A stretch of 32,908 nt of DNA from an uncultured Clostridia bacterium (lineage in GTDB: Bacteria > Bacillota > Clostridia > Christensenellales > Aristaeellaceae): assembly GCA_947596085.1 (NCBI GenBank), contig CANQEW010000030.1, positions 1 to 32,908 on the forward strand, written 5' to 3'. A program made the position numbers and the translations under genes. The notes beneath the pieces were generated by a model. It was not told the origin of the DNA. It saw only the letters and a program-made list of their open reading frames with translations, and did no database searches. Shown here one piece after another: positions 24,503 to 32,443 of the stretch. The stretch's first letter is position 1, and each line of letters opens with the position of its first letter.

Positions 24503-25548
24503 GCGTTCCTCCCCTTTCCTCGATACACGAATTTGCCCTGCACGGTGAAGCTCACGGTGAACAGCAGCAGCTCCACCAACAGCTTCGCCAGGGGCAGCGG
24601 CCAACCGAGCGCGATGGTCAGCAGATGCATCAGCGCATAGTTCACCGTCAGGATGCAGGCGGCCAGCGCGGCGTACTTCGCCAGCGCCCGGCCGAGCGTC
24701 TCGTCCCCCTTAAACACCACGCTGCGATTGACGCAGAAGTTCACCGTGGCGCTCACCAGCCGCGCGCCCACCACGCTCACCGCCAATGAAGCGGCGGGCG
24801 CGAGTCCGCGCGTCAGCGCGCTGATCGAAAGCACCAGTATGTAGTCGATCGCCGCCGCCAGCAGCGAGGACATTCCAAACTTGAGGATGCACAGATAGAT
24901 CTTCAGCGAATCCCGAAAGGGATGGAAGTGAGAGGAACTGTTCTCGTTCAGATATACCGTCTGGATGGGCAGTTCCACAAATTCCATGCCGGACTGCGCC
25001 GCTTCCAGAAGCACGTTCGTCTCGTATTCGTACCGCTCGCCCGGCACGTTCACAAAGCGCTCCATCGCGGCGCGCCCGAAGGCGCGCAGGCCGGTCTGCG
25101 TATCGTATATCTTGCGCCCGCTGGCCACTGCGAACACCCGGCGAGTGATCGCGTTCCCCCAGCGGCTGCGCAGCGGCACGTTGCCGTCGAAGCGGCGGCC
25201 GCCCAGCACAAGCGCGTTCGGCCGCGAAAGCGCCGCATCGCGCACGCGCAATATGTCCTCGTAGCGATGCTGGCCGTCGGCATCCGCAGTGATCGCGAGA
25301 TCGCACTCCGGCAGCTCGTTCAGCGCATAGCGGATGGCGTCCTTGATCGCGACGCCCTTGCCAAGATTCACCTCGTGGCGCAGCAGCGCCGCGTCGTTCG
25401 ACGCCGCCTCGAAGATTTCGTCAAACGCCGGACCGCTTCCGTCGTCCACCACCACCGGCTGAAAATCCGCGTCGTCCCGGAAGCGCGCGAGCAGCTCCAG
25501 TAGCTCCATTCCGGGCCGGTACGCGGGAATGATCAGCGCCGTCTTCAT
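24499..25548 (-). CDS. Family 2 glycosyltransferase fused to a GtrA-like membrane domain
   Basis: 349 residues. ATG 25548 follows AAGGGAG. The GT2 catalytic domain (1 to about 215) begins ALIIPAYRPG, has VVVDDGSG, and the metal-binding DxD at Asp89-Ala-Asp91 within TADADGQH. The C-terminal part (about 221-343) has four hydrophobic segments and the GtrA features FCVNRSVVFKG and VQGKFVYRGK. Such enzymes transfer a sugar to polyprenyl phosphate and GtrA is thought to help flip or hold the product. Coupling to the phosphodiester glycosidase suggests one envelope-polymer pathway. A TATAAT-like -10 at 25604-25609 (minus) lacks a good -35. Confidence 0.85.
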   Translation of the reverse strand: MKTALIIPAYRPGMELLELLARFRDDADFQPVVVDDGSGPAFDEIFEAASNDAALLRHEVNLGKGVAIKDAIRYALNELPECDLAITADADGQHRYEDILRVRDAALSRPNALVLGGRRFDGNVPLRSRWGNAITRRVFAVASGRKIYDTQTGLRAFGRAAMERFVNVPGERYEYETNVLLEAAQSGMEFVELPIQTVYLNENSSSHFHPFRDSLKIYLCILKFGMSSLLAAAIDYILVLSISALTRGLAPAASLAVSVVGARLVSATVNFCVNRSVVFKGDETLGRALAKYAALAACILTVNYALMHLLTIALGWPLPLAKLLVELLLFTVSFTVQGKFVYRGKGRNA

Positions 25549-25732
25549 CCAACTCTCCCTTCCCCGCACGCGCGAGTGGTCGTACTGGCCATATGCTTTC
25601 TTCATTATATGCCCAATATGTAAAATCACTGTTGCGTGCCGCATGCGATTGCGTCAATTTCACAGATAAATCGACGTTTCAAACGGCTCAAATCGGTCAT
25701 AATAAGCGCAAACGCGAATTGGAGGGAAAACC

Positions 25733-26392
25733 ATGACCATCGGCATGATACTTCTGATCATTACGGCCATCCTGATTCTGCTGGGCGCGGGCCAGCGCGT
25801 GCTGGACCGGCTGCACCTGAGCGACAAGGCGGCGCTCTTGTTCATCGCGCTGATCATCGGCCTGGGCTTCGTGCCCGACGTGCGCGTCACCGATCTGTTC
25901 GCCTTCAACCTGGGTGGCGCGCTGATTCCGCTGGCGCTGTGCGTCTACCTCTTCTTCCAGGCGGATACCGCCTGGGAGAAGTGGCGCTCCATTCTGGCCT
26001 CGCTGGTGACGGGCGCGGCGATCTTTGCCATCGGACGCTTCGCTCCGGACGAACCCGAAGCCATGCGCTTCGATCCCATCCTGCTCTACGGCCTGGCCGC
26101 CGGCCTGATCGCCTATATCTTCGGCCGCTCCCGCCGCTGTGCGTTCATTGCGGGCGTGATGGGCATGATGCTCTCTGACGTTGCCAACGCGGCCTATATC
26201 TGGAGCCGGGGCATCCCGCAGGAGTTCGTGCTGGGCGGCGCCGGCGCGGCGGATGCCATCGTGATCTCGGGACTGCTTGCCGTGCTGCTGGCGGAATTGC
26301 TGGGAGAGGTGATCGAGCGCATGAAGCGCGGCACGCGGCCGCCCGTGCGCACGTTCCGCGACGGAGAATTTGCAAAGGAGGAAAAGTTCTGA
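25733..26392 (+). CDS. DUF1614-family membrane protein
   Basis: 219 residues with about seven hydrophobic segments; begins GMILLIITAILILLGAG and contains GVMGMMLSDVANA, features I associate with DUF1614. Ribosome site TTGGAGGG. A possible promoter upstream (TTTCAA 25677-25682, CATAAT 25698-25703) has only a 15-base spacer. The last base of its stop is the first base of the spoIIP start (TGATG). The pairing with spoIIP suggests a sporulation-related membrane role; the molecular function is unknown. Confidence 0.75.
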   Translation: MTIGMILLIITAILILLGAGQRVLDRLHLSDKAALLFIALIIGLGFVPDVRVTDLFAFNLGGALIPLALCVYLFFQADTAWEKWRSILASLVTGAAIFAIGRFAPDEPEAMRFDPILLYGLAAGLIAYIFGRSRRCAFIAGVMGMMLSDVANAAYIWSRGIPQEFVLGGAGAADAIVISGLLAVLLAELLGEVIERMKRGTRPPVRTFRDGEFAKEEKF

Positions 26393-27447
26393 TGAAGCGC
26401 TGGATCGCCGGCCTCTGCGCCGCGCTCATGCTGATCCTTTCCTCCGGCGCGCTCGCCGAGAACGACGGGGACTGCGTCTATACGCTGCTCGACGCCGACG
26501 GCAACCGGCTCACGCGGCGCGCCGGGCGCATGTACGAGGGCGACGAGTACATCTCCGGCGACGACAAGCTCTACCGCGTCGCCTTCGTGGACGACGCGGC
26601 CTGCACCGCCACCGCGGAATATCTCGGCCCCGCGACGCTGGACGAGGAGGCCTTCGCCTCCTTCGTCGCGCGCGCCGAGGAGAAGGACGACAAAAAGCTG
26701 ATCTGCATGTACTCCACCCACTCCGATGAATCCTACGTGCCCAGCGACGGCGCGTCCTCGCTGTGGAAGAACGCGGGCATCTACGACGTGGGCGGCGCGC
26801 TCAAGGAGAACCTGGAGAAGCGCGGCATCACCGTGGAATACTCGGATAGGACCTTTCTGCCCCACGACGCGGACGCCTACAACCGCTCCCGCTCCACCGT
26901 TGAGGAATACGTGAAGCAGGCGCCCGACGCCATCATCGACATCCACCGCGACGGCGTGGACGCGGACGAATACGAGACCGAGGTGGACGGCGAGGACACC
27001 AGCATGGTGCGGCTGTTCGTGGGGCGCTCGAACCAGAACGCCGCTGAGAACAAGGCCTTCGCCCAGCGGCTGAAGGCGGCGGCGGACAAGGCGTATCCGG
27101 GATTGGTGAAGGACATCTTCATCGGCCGGGGCAACTACAACCAGGAGCTGTATCCGCAGGCCATCCTGCTGGAGTTCGGCACCTATGAGATCGAAAAGGA
27201 GAAAGCCATTTCGGCCACCGACTATATGGCCGAGGTGATCGACGACGTGCTCTACGGCCCCAGCGCAAAGGCCTCCACCGGCGAGCGCGACGGCGCGGCG
27301 GCGAAGGGCATCACCTGGGCCATCGTGCTGGCGCTGATCGGCGCGGCGATCTACGCGCTGGCCGCCACGGGCAGGCTCGGCGATATGTGGAAGAAGCTGG
27401 GTCGCGGCGCGCGGGAAATGACCGCGGGCCTGTTCGGGAGGAAATAA
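26392..27447 (+). CDS. spoIIP: Stage II sporulation protein P (SpoIIP), peptidoglycan amidase/endopeptidase
   Basis: 351 residues. SpoIIP degrades septal peptidoglycan with SpoIID and SpoIIM during engulfment of the forespore. Signal segment 1-22. The amidase_3-type catalytic domain (about 102-288) shows candidate zinc/catalytic residues His110 and Glu113 (STHSDESY), His185 (DIHRDG) and Glu261 (LLEFGTYE). A second hydrophobic helix lies at about 307-326 near the C-terminus with a basic tail inside, whereas B. subtilis SpoIIP is anchored by its N-terminus only. Strong AAAGGAGG site. It implies a spore former, though SpoIIP-like genes also occur in relatives that have lost sporulation. Confidence 0.88.
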   Translation: MKRWIAGLCAALMLILSSGALAENDGDCVYTLLDADGNRLTRRAGRMYEGDEYISGDDKLYRVAFVDDAACTATAEYLGPATLDEEAFASFVARAEEKDDKKLICMYSTHSDESYVPSDGASSLWKNAGIYDVGGALKENLEKRGITVEYSDRTFLPHDADAYNRSRSTVEEYVKQAPDAIIDIHRDGVDADEYETEVDGEDTSMVRLFVGRSNQNAAENKAFAQRLKAAADKAYPGLVKDIFIGRGNYNQELYPQAILLEFGTYEIEKEKAISATDYMAEVIDDVLYGPSAKASTGERDGAAAKGITWAIVLALIGAAIYALAATGRLGDMWKKLGRGAREMTAGLFGRK

Positions 27448-27788
27448 TCATCCCCCGTTTTCACGTGTGGGCAAAATCCTGGAATACCAACTATGCCCTC
27501 GCAGGCGCATTGACTGTCTGGCGTCTGCGCAGGGCTCGTTACTCACCTTCCGCTTGAACGGGTTTCCTTCTTACTTGCCACCCTTAAAAGGGCCCTCGTC
27601 TTTGTCAATATCGTTGGCTGTTCTTCCATCTTATCTGGTGCTCAAATAGCTGGTTCGGTTGCCCCATTTCGCATATTTGCATCATTTCCAAACTACGCAT
27701 GCCCATTTTCGAAAACAGAGCACTGTATTATTGGCTCTTCAAATTTGTTGAGAAAACTCCCGATCCAAAGGCCAAGGCTTCGGCCGAA
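27448..27788. other. Gene-free, GC-poor segment between spoIIP and the histidine kinase
   Basis: 341 bases with no convincing gene. Composition differs sharply: I count 26 G/C in 60 at 27661-27720 against 42 in 60 at 27301-27360. A nested hairpin lies at 27469-27498 (GGGCA/TGCCC outside, TGG/CCA inside) and a CCCTTAAAAGGG palindrome near 27581-27592. Minus-strand positions 27543-27629 form a 28-codon frame with no ribosome site. It may be a decayed mobile or repeat element, or a non-coding RNA locus. Confidence 0.5.
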
Positions 27789-29276
27789 TCAAAAACTCGG
27801 CCGAGGCGCACTCGGCAGCGCAAACCAGAAGCGGCTGCCTTCCCCCGGAGCGCTCTCCACGCCGTATTGCGCGCCATGCATCTCCAGGATCTCCTTGCAT
27901 ATGGCGAGGCCGAGGCCGGAGCCCTTCTTGTTGCGCTTCCTCTGCCCGGCGCGGAAGTAGCGCTCCCAGACATAGGGTAGATCCCGCGCAGGAATGCCCT
28001 CGCCGTGGTCGCGGACCTCCACGCGGACGTCCTCACCCTGAAGACGCGCGGTCAATTCGACCGTCCGATCCTCCCCGGCGTGGGTCAGCGCGTTGTCGAG
28101 CAGGTTGTACAATATGCGTTCCAGCTGCTTTTCATCGCCGCTTACCCAGAGTTCCGGCTCAATCGCCTTCCGGATGACGTATTCTTCCTGCGCGCACATC
28201 GGCGCGAACTGTCCGGCGACGTACTCTGCCAGCTGGCTCAGGTTCACGGGCTGGAAGTTCATCGCGGTGCGCCCGTGCTCAAAGCTCGCGATGTCCAGCA
28301 TGTCGTTTACGATCGCCGTCAGCCGCTCCGATTCGCGGATGATGACGGCGAGGTCCTCCTCGCGCTTCTCCGCGTCGCTCCAGCTGATGTCGCGCACCAC
28401 CTCGGCGCAGCCCCGGATCAGGGTCAGCGGCGTGCGCAGGTCGTGGGAGACGTTCGCCAGAAACTCCCGCTGCGCGTTTCTCGCCTGCGTGATGTCCTGC
28501 GCGGCCTGCTCCAGATCGTCCGCCAGGCCGTCCAGCTCCGCCGAATAGCCCCGGCTCTGGGTACCGTCGAACTCGCCCCGCGCCAGATTCCCAGCCTGGC
28601 GCGACAGTGCCTCCACCGGCGCGGTCAGACGCCTGGCCAGAATCCAAGCCAGCGCGAAGGAGAGCAGCAGCGCGCTCGCCGTGACCCACAACAGCTGCGT
28701 TCGGAGGATCGCCACCGTGGAACCCACCGCCCGCAGCGGCGTGCTGATGTAGACGATTTGCTCCCCCATTGCAAAGCCATGGACGTAGGTGGAGCCATTC
28801 TCGCTGCGCTGGGATATGCTGAGCGTTTCGTCCGCCAGGATCACCTCCAGGAACGCGGGATAATCGTCCGGCAGATTCAGGTAATGCTGCTGCCCCTCCT
28901 GCCAGCTCTGCTGTCCGTGCGCCACCGCGTAGGGATTCTCCGAGCTCTCGCTCCCCTGCCAGTCGTGCTCGGGGACGTCGTAGAGCTCGTGGTGCTCGTC
29001 CGCGCTGTAGAGCAACTCGCCCTGCCGATCGGTGATGAAGATCAGCAGCGAATTGTCCTGCGCCAGATCGTCCAGCCAATCCTGGAAGCCATCGTCCTGT
29101 TCCTTTTCGGCGATTGCGGAAGCTGCGCGCTTCACCGTGCGAATGACCATGCCCTCGTAGGCGCTCTGCAAAAGCACCGTCTGCATCAGCCACAGCGCCG
29201 CCAGCAGCACGGCGGCGAAGGCGGCGAAGTAGCGCCACAGTCTTCTGCCAAAGGAAACGGGCTTACGAGACTTCAA
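27789..29276 (-). CDS. Sensor histidine kinase of a PhoB-type two-component system
   Basis: 495 residues from TTG 29276, overlapping the regulator gene by 14 bases. Membrane helices at about 17-36 and 192-213 flank an extracytoplasmic sensor region of about 155 residues. HAMP follows (about 213-265), then the HisKA box FLANVSHDLRTPL with phospho-acceptor His278, and a HATPase_c domain with the N box around Asn391/Asn395, DHGEG (423-427), the F box at 441 and GSGLGL (452-457). The sensor region is acidic, with Trp and Gln clusters, and gives no hint of the ligand. It should phosphorylate the regulator encoded immediately upstream. Confidence 0.92.
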   Translation of the reverse strand: MKSRKPVSFGRRLWRYFAAFAAVLLAALWLMQTVLLQSAYEGMVIRTVKRAASAIAEKEQDDGFQDWLDDLAQDNSLLIFITDRQGELLYSADEHHELYDVPEHDWQGSESSENPYAVAHGQQSWQEGQQHYLNLPDDYPAFLEVILADETLSISQRSENGSTYVHGFAMGEQIVYISTPLRAVGSTVAILRTQLLWVTASALLLSFALAWILARRLTAPVEALSRQAGNLARGEFDGTQSRGYSAELDGLADDLEQAAQDITQARNAQREFLANVSHDLRTPLTLIRGCAEVVRDISWSDAEKREEDLAVIIRESERLTAIVNDMLDIASFEHGRTAMNFQPVNLSQLAEYVAGQFAPMCAQEEYVIRKAIEPELWVSGDEKQLERILYNLLDNALTHAGEDRTVELTARLQGEDVRVEVRDHGEGIPARDLPYVWERYFRAGQRKRNKKGSGLGLAICKEILEMHGAQYGVESAPGEGSRFWFALPSAPRPSF

Positions 29277-29937
29277 ACTTATATCCCACCCCTCGGATCG
29301 TCTGGATGTACTCCCGGCACGCGCCCAGCTTGCCGCGCAGCATCTTGATCTGCCAGTCCGCCGTGCGGTCCTCTCCCACGTAGTCGTAGCCCCACACCGC
29401 GCGCAGAAGCTGCTCCCGCGTAAGCGCGATGCCCCGGTTCTCGGCGAGATACAGAAGCAGCGCGTACTCCTTCGCGGTCATGGGAACGGGCGCGCCGTCC
29501 ACTTCGACCACGTGCCCCGCGCGGTCGATCTTCAGCCTGCCGAGCGCCAGCACACCGGTGGCGAGCTTCGGCGCGGAGGCGTGGCGCGTCAGGATGACCT
29601 TCAGCCGCGCCATCAGCTCGCGGGGCGAGAAGGGCTTGACCACGTAGTCGTCGATGCCCAGCTCGAAGCCGTAGAGCTTGTCCGCCTCGCTGCCCCGTGC
29701 GGAGAGCATCAGCGCCGGAATGTCCTTGGTCTTGCGGATCTCGCGGCAGGCGGTGAAGCCATCCATGCCGGGCATCATGACGTCCATCACCATCACGTCG
29801 AAGTCGCGCTCCCGGCACAGCGAAATGGCCTCCATGCCGTCGGAGGCCTCGGTGATGTCGTAATTTTCCAGCTCAGCGTAGCGGCGAATGATGGTGCGGA
29901 TGTCCTTCTCATCGTCCACGATCAACAGGCGCGGCAC
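29263..29937 (-). CDS. OmpR/PhoB-family response regulator
   Basis: 224 residues from GTG 29937, with GGGAGG about 9 bases upstream. Receiver domain: acidic pocket Asp8/Asp9/Glu10, phospho-acceptor Asp52 in MDVMMPGMDG, Ser79 and Lys101. C-terminal winged-helix DNA-binding domain (about 128-222) with the usual MTAKEYALLLYLAEN and IQTIRGVGYKF. It partners the kinase, whose gene overlaps its 3' end. Regulated genes are unknown; the two small secreted-protein genes just upstream are natural candidates. Confidence 0.94.
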   Translation of the reverse strand: MPRLLIVDDEKDIRTIIRRYAELENYDITEASDGMEAISLCRERDFDVMVMDVMMPGMDGFTACREIRKTKDIPALMLSARGSEADKLYGFELGIDDYVVKPFSPRELMARLKVILTRHASAPKLATGVLALGRLKIDRAGHVVEVDGAPVPMTAKEYALLLYLAENRGIALTREQLLRAVWGYDYVGEDRTADWQIKMLRGKLGACREYIQTIRGVGYKFEVS

Positions 29938-29967
29938 GGCGCTTCACCTCCCAATTCAAAATGCGGA

Positions 29968-29984
29968 CGCGGTGCAAGACCGCG
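29968..29984 (-). terminator. Small hairpin in the regulator leader
   Basis: A 6-bp CGCGGT/ACCGCG stem with a 5-base loop lies between the -10 at 29998 and the regulator ribosome site, followed leftward by GTCCGCATTTTG. It could end transcripts of the upstream small secreted protein or attenuate the two-component operon. Weak. Confidence 0.35.
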
Positions 29985-29997
29985 CCCGTTCATATTC

Positions 29998-30026
29998 ATT
30001 ATATCACGAATTCAGGTAGGCGGCAA
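29998..30026 (-). promoter_or_regulatory. Promoter of the two-component operon
   Basis: Minus-strand TTGCCG (30021-30026), 17-base spacer, perfect TATAAT (29998-30003) with TGA upstream (extended -10). The -35 lies inside the 3' end of the preceding gene. Confidence 0.65.
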
Positions 30027-30477
30027 TCGCGTCGGCCTGCTCCTGGGTGAGGATTCCGGCCTCGACCAGCTCGCTCACCTCGTCGCCGACGGCTCCGTCG
30101 GAGGACTTGCGGCTCTCGAACGCCTCGACACGCTCCTGGGGCGTCATTTCAGCGATGCCCTCGTAGATGGCGCTGATGTCCGCGTGCTTCTCCGCGGCAT
30201 AGGCGGCGATCTTGTCGGCAGTCTCCTGGTCGATCACGCCGGCCTCGACCAGCGCGGCCACATCCAGCGCGGCCTCCATCGCGCCGCCATTTGCGTGCAC
30301 GTCGGCATAGCCTCCCTTGTCGAACGCGGTGCCATGATTCTCCAGCTGCGCGTACACGCCGTGGCGGGCATCGTTCTCCTGCTGGCCCTTCTGGAAGCCG
30401 TAAGCTTCGGTTCCCTCCGCAAAGGCGACGCTGGCAAACAGGACGATGGCGACGAGCATACTCACAAAACGCTTCAT
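30004..30477 (-). CDS. Small secreted protein with a duplicated helical motif
   Basis: 157 residues. Signal peptide 1-20 (MLVAIVLFASVAFA). The mature protein is helical and acidic. Residues 72-93 and 133-154 are a duplicated 22-residue unit of the form V..LVEAG(V/I)(I/L).QE.AD.IAAY, with 14 identities by my count. The unit resembles DUF2680/YckD-type or other short LV.AGxI.QEQAD motifs found in small secreted Firmicutes proteins; this is a likeness, not a firm assignment. Ribosome site AAAGGAG. It sits directly upstream of the two-component genes and could be a signal or target of the kinase. Confidence 0.75.
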   Translation of the reverse strand: MKRFVSMLVAIVLFASVAFAEGTEAYGFQKGQQENDARHGVYAQLENHGTAFDKGGYADVHANGGAMEAALDVAALVEAGVIDQETADKIAAYAAEKHADISAIYEGIAEMTPQERVEAFESRKSSDGAVGDEVSELVEAGILTQEQADAIAAYLNS

Positions 30478-30646
30478 AATGATGAATCTCCTTTCAAATA
30501 ATTCCTTCTGAATGGAAGCGCGGGAATACGCTTCTCCTCCGCGCTTCCTTGAAACGAGATCATCATACCGCCCGCGTCTTTGAATTGCGTGTGCCTTCAG
30601 TGGAATCTGTGTGGAAATTCAATATGATGTGCGCTTCGCCATACAA
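30478..30646 (-). promoter_or_regulatory. Leader region with 10-bp inverted repeat
   Basis: No gene is supported here. A perfect 10-bp inverted repeat (GGAAGCGCGG at 30514-30523, CCGCGCTTCC at 30539-30548) with a 15-base loop lies in the presumed leader of the duplicated-motif gene. A TATGAT-like -10 lies just upstream of it in the minus direction near 30564, but no good -35 was found. It may be a regulatory leader hairpin. Confidence 0.4.
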
Positions 30647-30682
30647 AAAGCGCGGGCGGATATTCGCATCCGTCCGCGCTTT
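30647..30682. terminator. Terminator after the SH3-like gene
   Basis: 15-base arms (30647-30661, 30668-30682) with one mismatch and a 6-base loop. On the minus strand the stem ends in TTTTT; on the plus strand CTATTTTTCTTTTTTT follows. It ends the SH3-like gene transcript. Confidence 0.85.
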
Positions 30683-30700
30683 CTATTTTTCTTTTTTTCG

Positions 30701-31207
30701 TTACGCCGCCCAGGAGACCTCCGCCGGCTGGAGGTGCGCGATGTACATGTAGCCCACGTACTCGCCCTTGCGCACTTTCGCGCAGGTGCCGGAGATTTCG
30801 AGGAACTCGACGGTCGTTCCCTTCGCCACATACACGCGGCGGCTCTTCAGATCCGCCTTTTCGTAGACGCGCGTGCGCCGGCTGGCGGTCAGCGTCGTGC
30901 CCGCGGTCAGCGTCTTGAGATCATCCATCGACACATAGCCGGTGCGGGAGCCGTTCTTGATCACCGCGATGCCGCCGCCGTGCGCGACCACGTTCACCAT
31001 CATCGCCTTCGGCGCCTCTCCGTAGCTCGCTTCGCGGTTCATGTCCCGATACACCGTGGCGCCCTCCTGAAGGATGCCCCATATATCCACCTTGGTCAAA
31101 TTCTGGGTGGAGACAGTCTCCTCCGCCATCGCGGTCATCGGCGCGAGCGCCATGACGAGCACCATCAGAATCGCAAACCACTTTAAGCCTTTGTGCAAGT
31201 TCCTCAT
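30701..31207 (-). CDS. Secreted SH3-like domain protein
   Basis: 168 residues from ATG 31207, with GGAGG 6-8 bases upstream; an in-frame ATG at 31246 overlaps the promoter -10 and is excluded. Signal peptide to about 28 (FAILMVLVMALAPMTAMA). The C-terminal half holds a bacterial SH3-like pattern (LTASRRTRVYEKADLKSRRV, then KGTTVEFLEISGTCAKVRKG and EYVGYMYIAHLQP). A preceding GGGIAVIKNGSRTGYVSMDD may be a partial second copy. Such domains bind peptidoglycan peptides or serve as wall-targeting modules. No catalytic domain is present. Confidence 0.8.
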   Translation of the reverse strand: MRNLHKGLKWFAILMVLVMALAPMTAMAEETVSTQNLTKVDIWGILQEGATVYRDMNREASYGEAPKAMMVNVVAHGGGIAVIKNGSRTGYVSMDDLKTLTAGTTLTASRRTRVYEKADLKSRRVYVAKGTTVEFLEISGTCAKVRKGEYVGYMYIAHLQPAEVSWAA

Positions 31208-31237
31208 ATCATTTCCTCCGGGGTTTTTGTCTAATTC

Positions 31238-31266
31238 AGTATACATTCCCGGAATTTTCCTGTCAA
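31238..31266 (-). promoter_or_regulatory. Promoter of the SH3-like gene
   Basis: Minus-strand perfect TTGACA (31261-31266), 17-base spacer, TATACT (31238-31243). Confidence 0.78.
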
Positions 31267-31304
31267 GGTTCTGGCGCGGGTTTCAATTTCTCTCTCGATT
31301 TTCG

Positions 31305-32393
31305 TCAAAAGGCCGTCAAATTTGCCCCACTCACCCGCCAGGCCGCGCCGGGGCGAATGCCCGCCAGGTCGCTCATATCCGTGCATGTGACCAGCGTCTG
31401 AATCCCGTCAAGGCGGTCGATCAGATGGCGGCGGCGGGAGGGATCGAGCTCGCTCATCACGTCGTCGAGCATCAGCACCGGCCACTCCCCCATCTCGGCG
31501 CGCATGACCGCGAGCTCCGACAATCGCAGCGACAGCGCCGCCGTGCGCTGCTGGCCCTGGCTGCCGTAGGCGCGCACCTCGCGCCCCTCCACCGCCAGAA
31601 GCACCTCGTCCCGGTGCGCGCCGACGGAGGTCGTGAGCCGGCGCACGTCCTGCTCCCGCGCACCGAACAGCGCCTCCATATTGCTTTGCGCGTCGTCTCC
31701 GGCGCTCACGCTGGGCCGGTAGCGCACGCTCAGCCGCTCGCGCCCGCCGGCGATCTCCCGGTAAGTCTCCTCGGCCGCGGCGGAGAGCCGCTCGATGTAG
31801 GCGCGGCGGTGGCGCATGAGCTCCGCGCCGGCGGCGGCGAGCTGCTCGTCCCAGGTATCCAGCGTGGAAAACAGGCTCGCGTTGACCGCCGCCGCGCGCA
31901 GCGCCTCGTTGCGCTGTTTCAGCGCGCGGTTGTAGCGCTGCAGGGCGTAGTAGTAGGCGGGCCGGATCTGGGAGAGCGTCATATCCACCATGCGGCGGCG
32001 CTCGGCGGGGCCATCCTTCACGGCGCGCAGATCCTCCGGGGAAAACAGCACGCCCGTCACGTGGCCCATCAGCTCGCCCGACCGCGCCGCTTCGCGCCCC
32101 GCGATCTTGATTTTGCGCTTGCCACCGGCGGGCAGGATGACCTCCACCTCGTGAGAGCCGTCGCTTCGCTCGGCGCGCACCCGCACGGAGGCGAAGTCCG
32201 CCTCCCAGCCGATCAGCTCCCGATCCTGCCGCGTGCGGTGGGACCGCCCGGTGCAGCAGAGAAACAGCGCCTCGAGCAGGTTGGTCTTGCCCTGGCCGTT
32301 GTCGCCCATGAGCACGTTGACCCCGGCGCAGGGCGCGAAGTCGCAGGATTCGTAGTTGCGGAAGTGATTCAGTTTTGCGCTCACAACGCGCAT
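31305..32393 (-). CDS. recF: DNA replication and repair protein RecF
   Basis: 362 residues. SMC-like ATPase that with RecO and RecR loads RecA at single-strand gaps. N-terminal LNHFRNYES and Walker A GDNGQGKTNL (30-39), central FSPEDLRAVKDGPAERRR, GAHRDEV, the ABC-type signature region YGSQGQQRTAALSLRL and Walker B LMLDDVMSELD are all intact. Ribosome site AAGGAG. In most Firmicutes recF sits in the dnaA-dnaN-recF-gyrB origin cluster; here it lies between typA and the SH3-like gene. No dnaN is downstream, and upstream sequence beyond typA is not seen. Confidence 0.95.
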   Translation of the reverse strand: MRVVSAKLNHFRNYESCDFAPCAGVNVLMGDNGQGKTNLLEALFLCCTGRSHRTRQDRELIGWEADFASVRVRAERSDGSHEVEVILPAGGKRKIKIAGREAARSGELMGHVTGVLFSPEDLRAVKDGPAERRRMVDMTLSQIRPAYYYALQRYNRALKQRNEALRAAAVNASLFSTLDTWDEQLAAAGAELMRHRRAYIERLSAAAEETYREIAGGRERLSVRYRPSVSAGDDAQSNMEALFGAREQDVRRLTTSVGAHRDEVLLAVEGREVRAYGSQGQQRTAALSLRLSELAVMRAEMGEWPVLMLDDVMSELDPSRRRHLIDRLDGIQTLVTCTDMSDLAGIRPGAAWRVSGANLTAF

Positions 32394-32410
32394 GAAATCG
32401 CTCCTTCGTC

Positions 32411-32439
32411 CAAAAGGGCACGGGGAATCCCCGTGCCCT
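32411..32439 (-). terminator. Terminator after typA
   Basis: An 11-bp GC-rich perfect stem (32415-32425 with 32429-32439), 3-base loop, followed leftward by TTTTGG. It lies between the typA stop and the recF ribosome site. Confidence 0.7.
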
Positions 32440-32443
32440 GCGT

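Noticed and set aside
27540..27560. GGTGAGTAACG on the minus strand resembles a stretch of 16S rRNA.
   Set aside because: The match is about ten bases and the flanks do not resemble 16S; no rRNA is present.
27467..27649. A 60-codon plus-strand frame in the GC-poor segment.
   Set aside because: It has no ribosome site, no promoter and no recognisable sequence features.
30549..30752. A 67-codon plus-strand frame between the two small secreted-protein genes.
   Set aside because: It runs through the terminator hairpin of the SH3-like gene and into its coding region on the other strand.
31208..31304. A replication origin near recF.
   Set aside because: No DnaA-box cluster, dnaA or dnaN is visible; the interval is fully explained by the SH3-like gene promoter.
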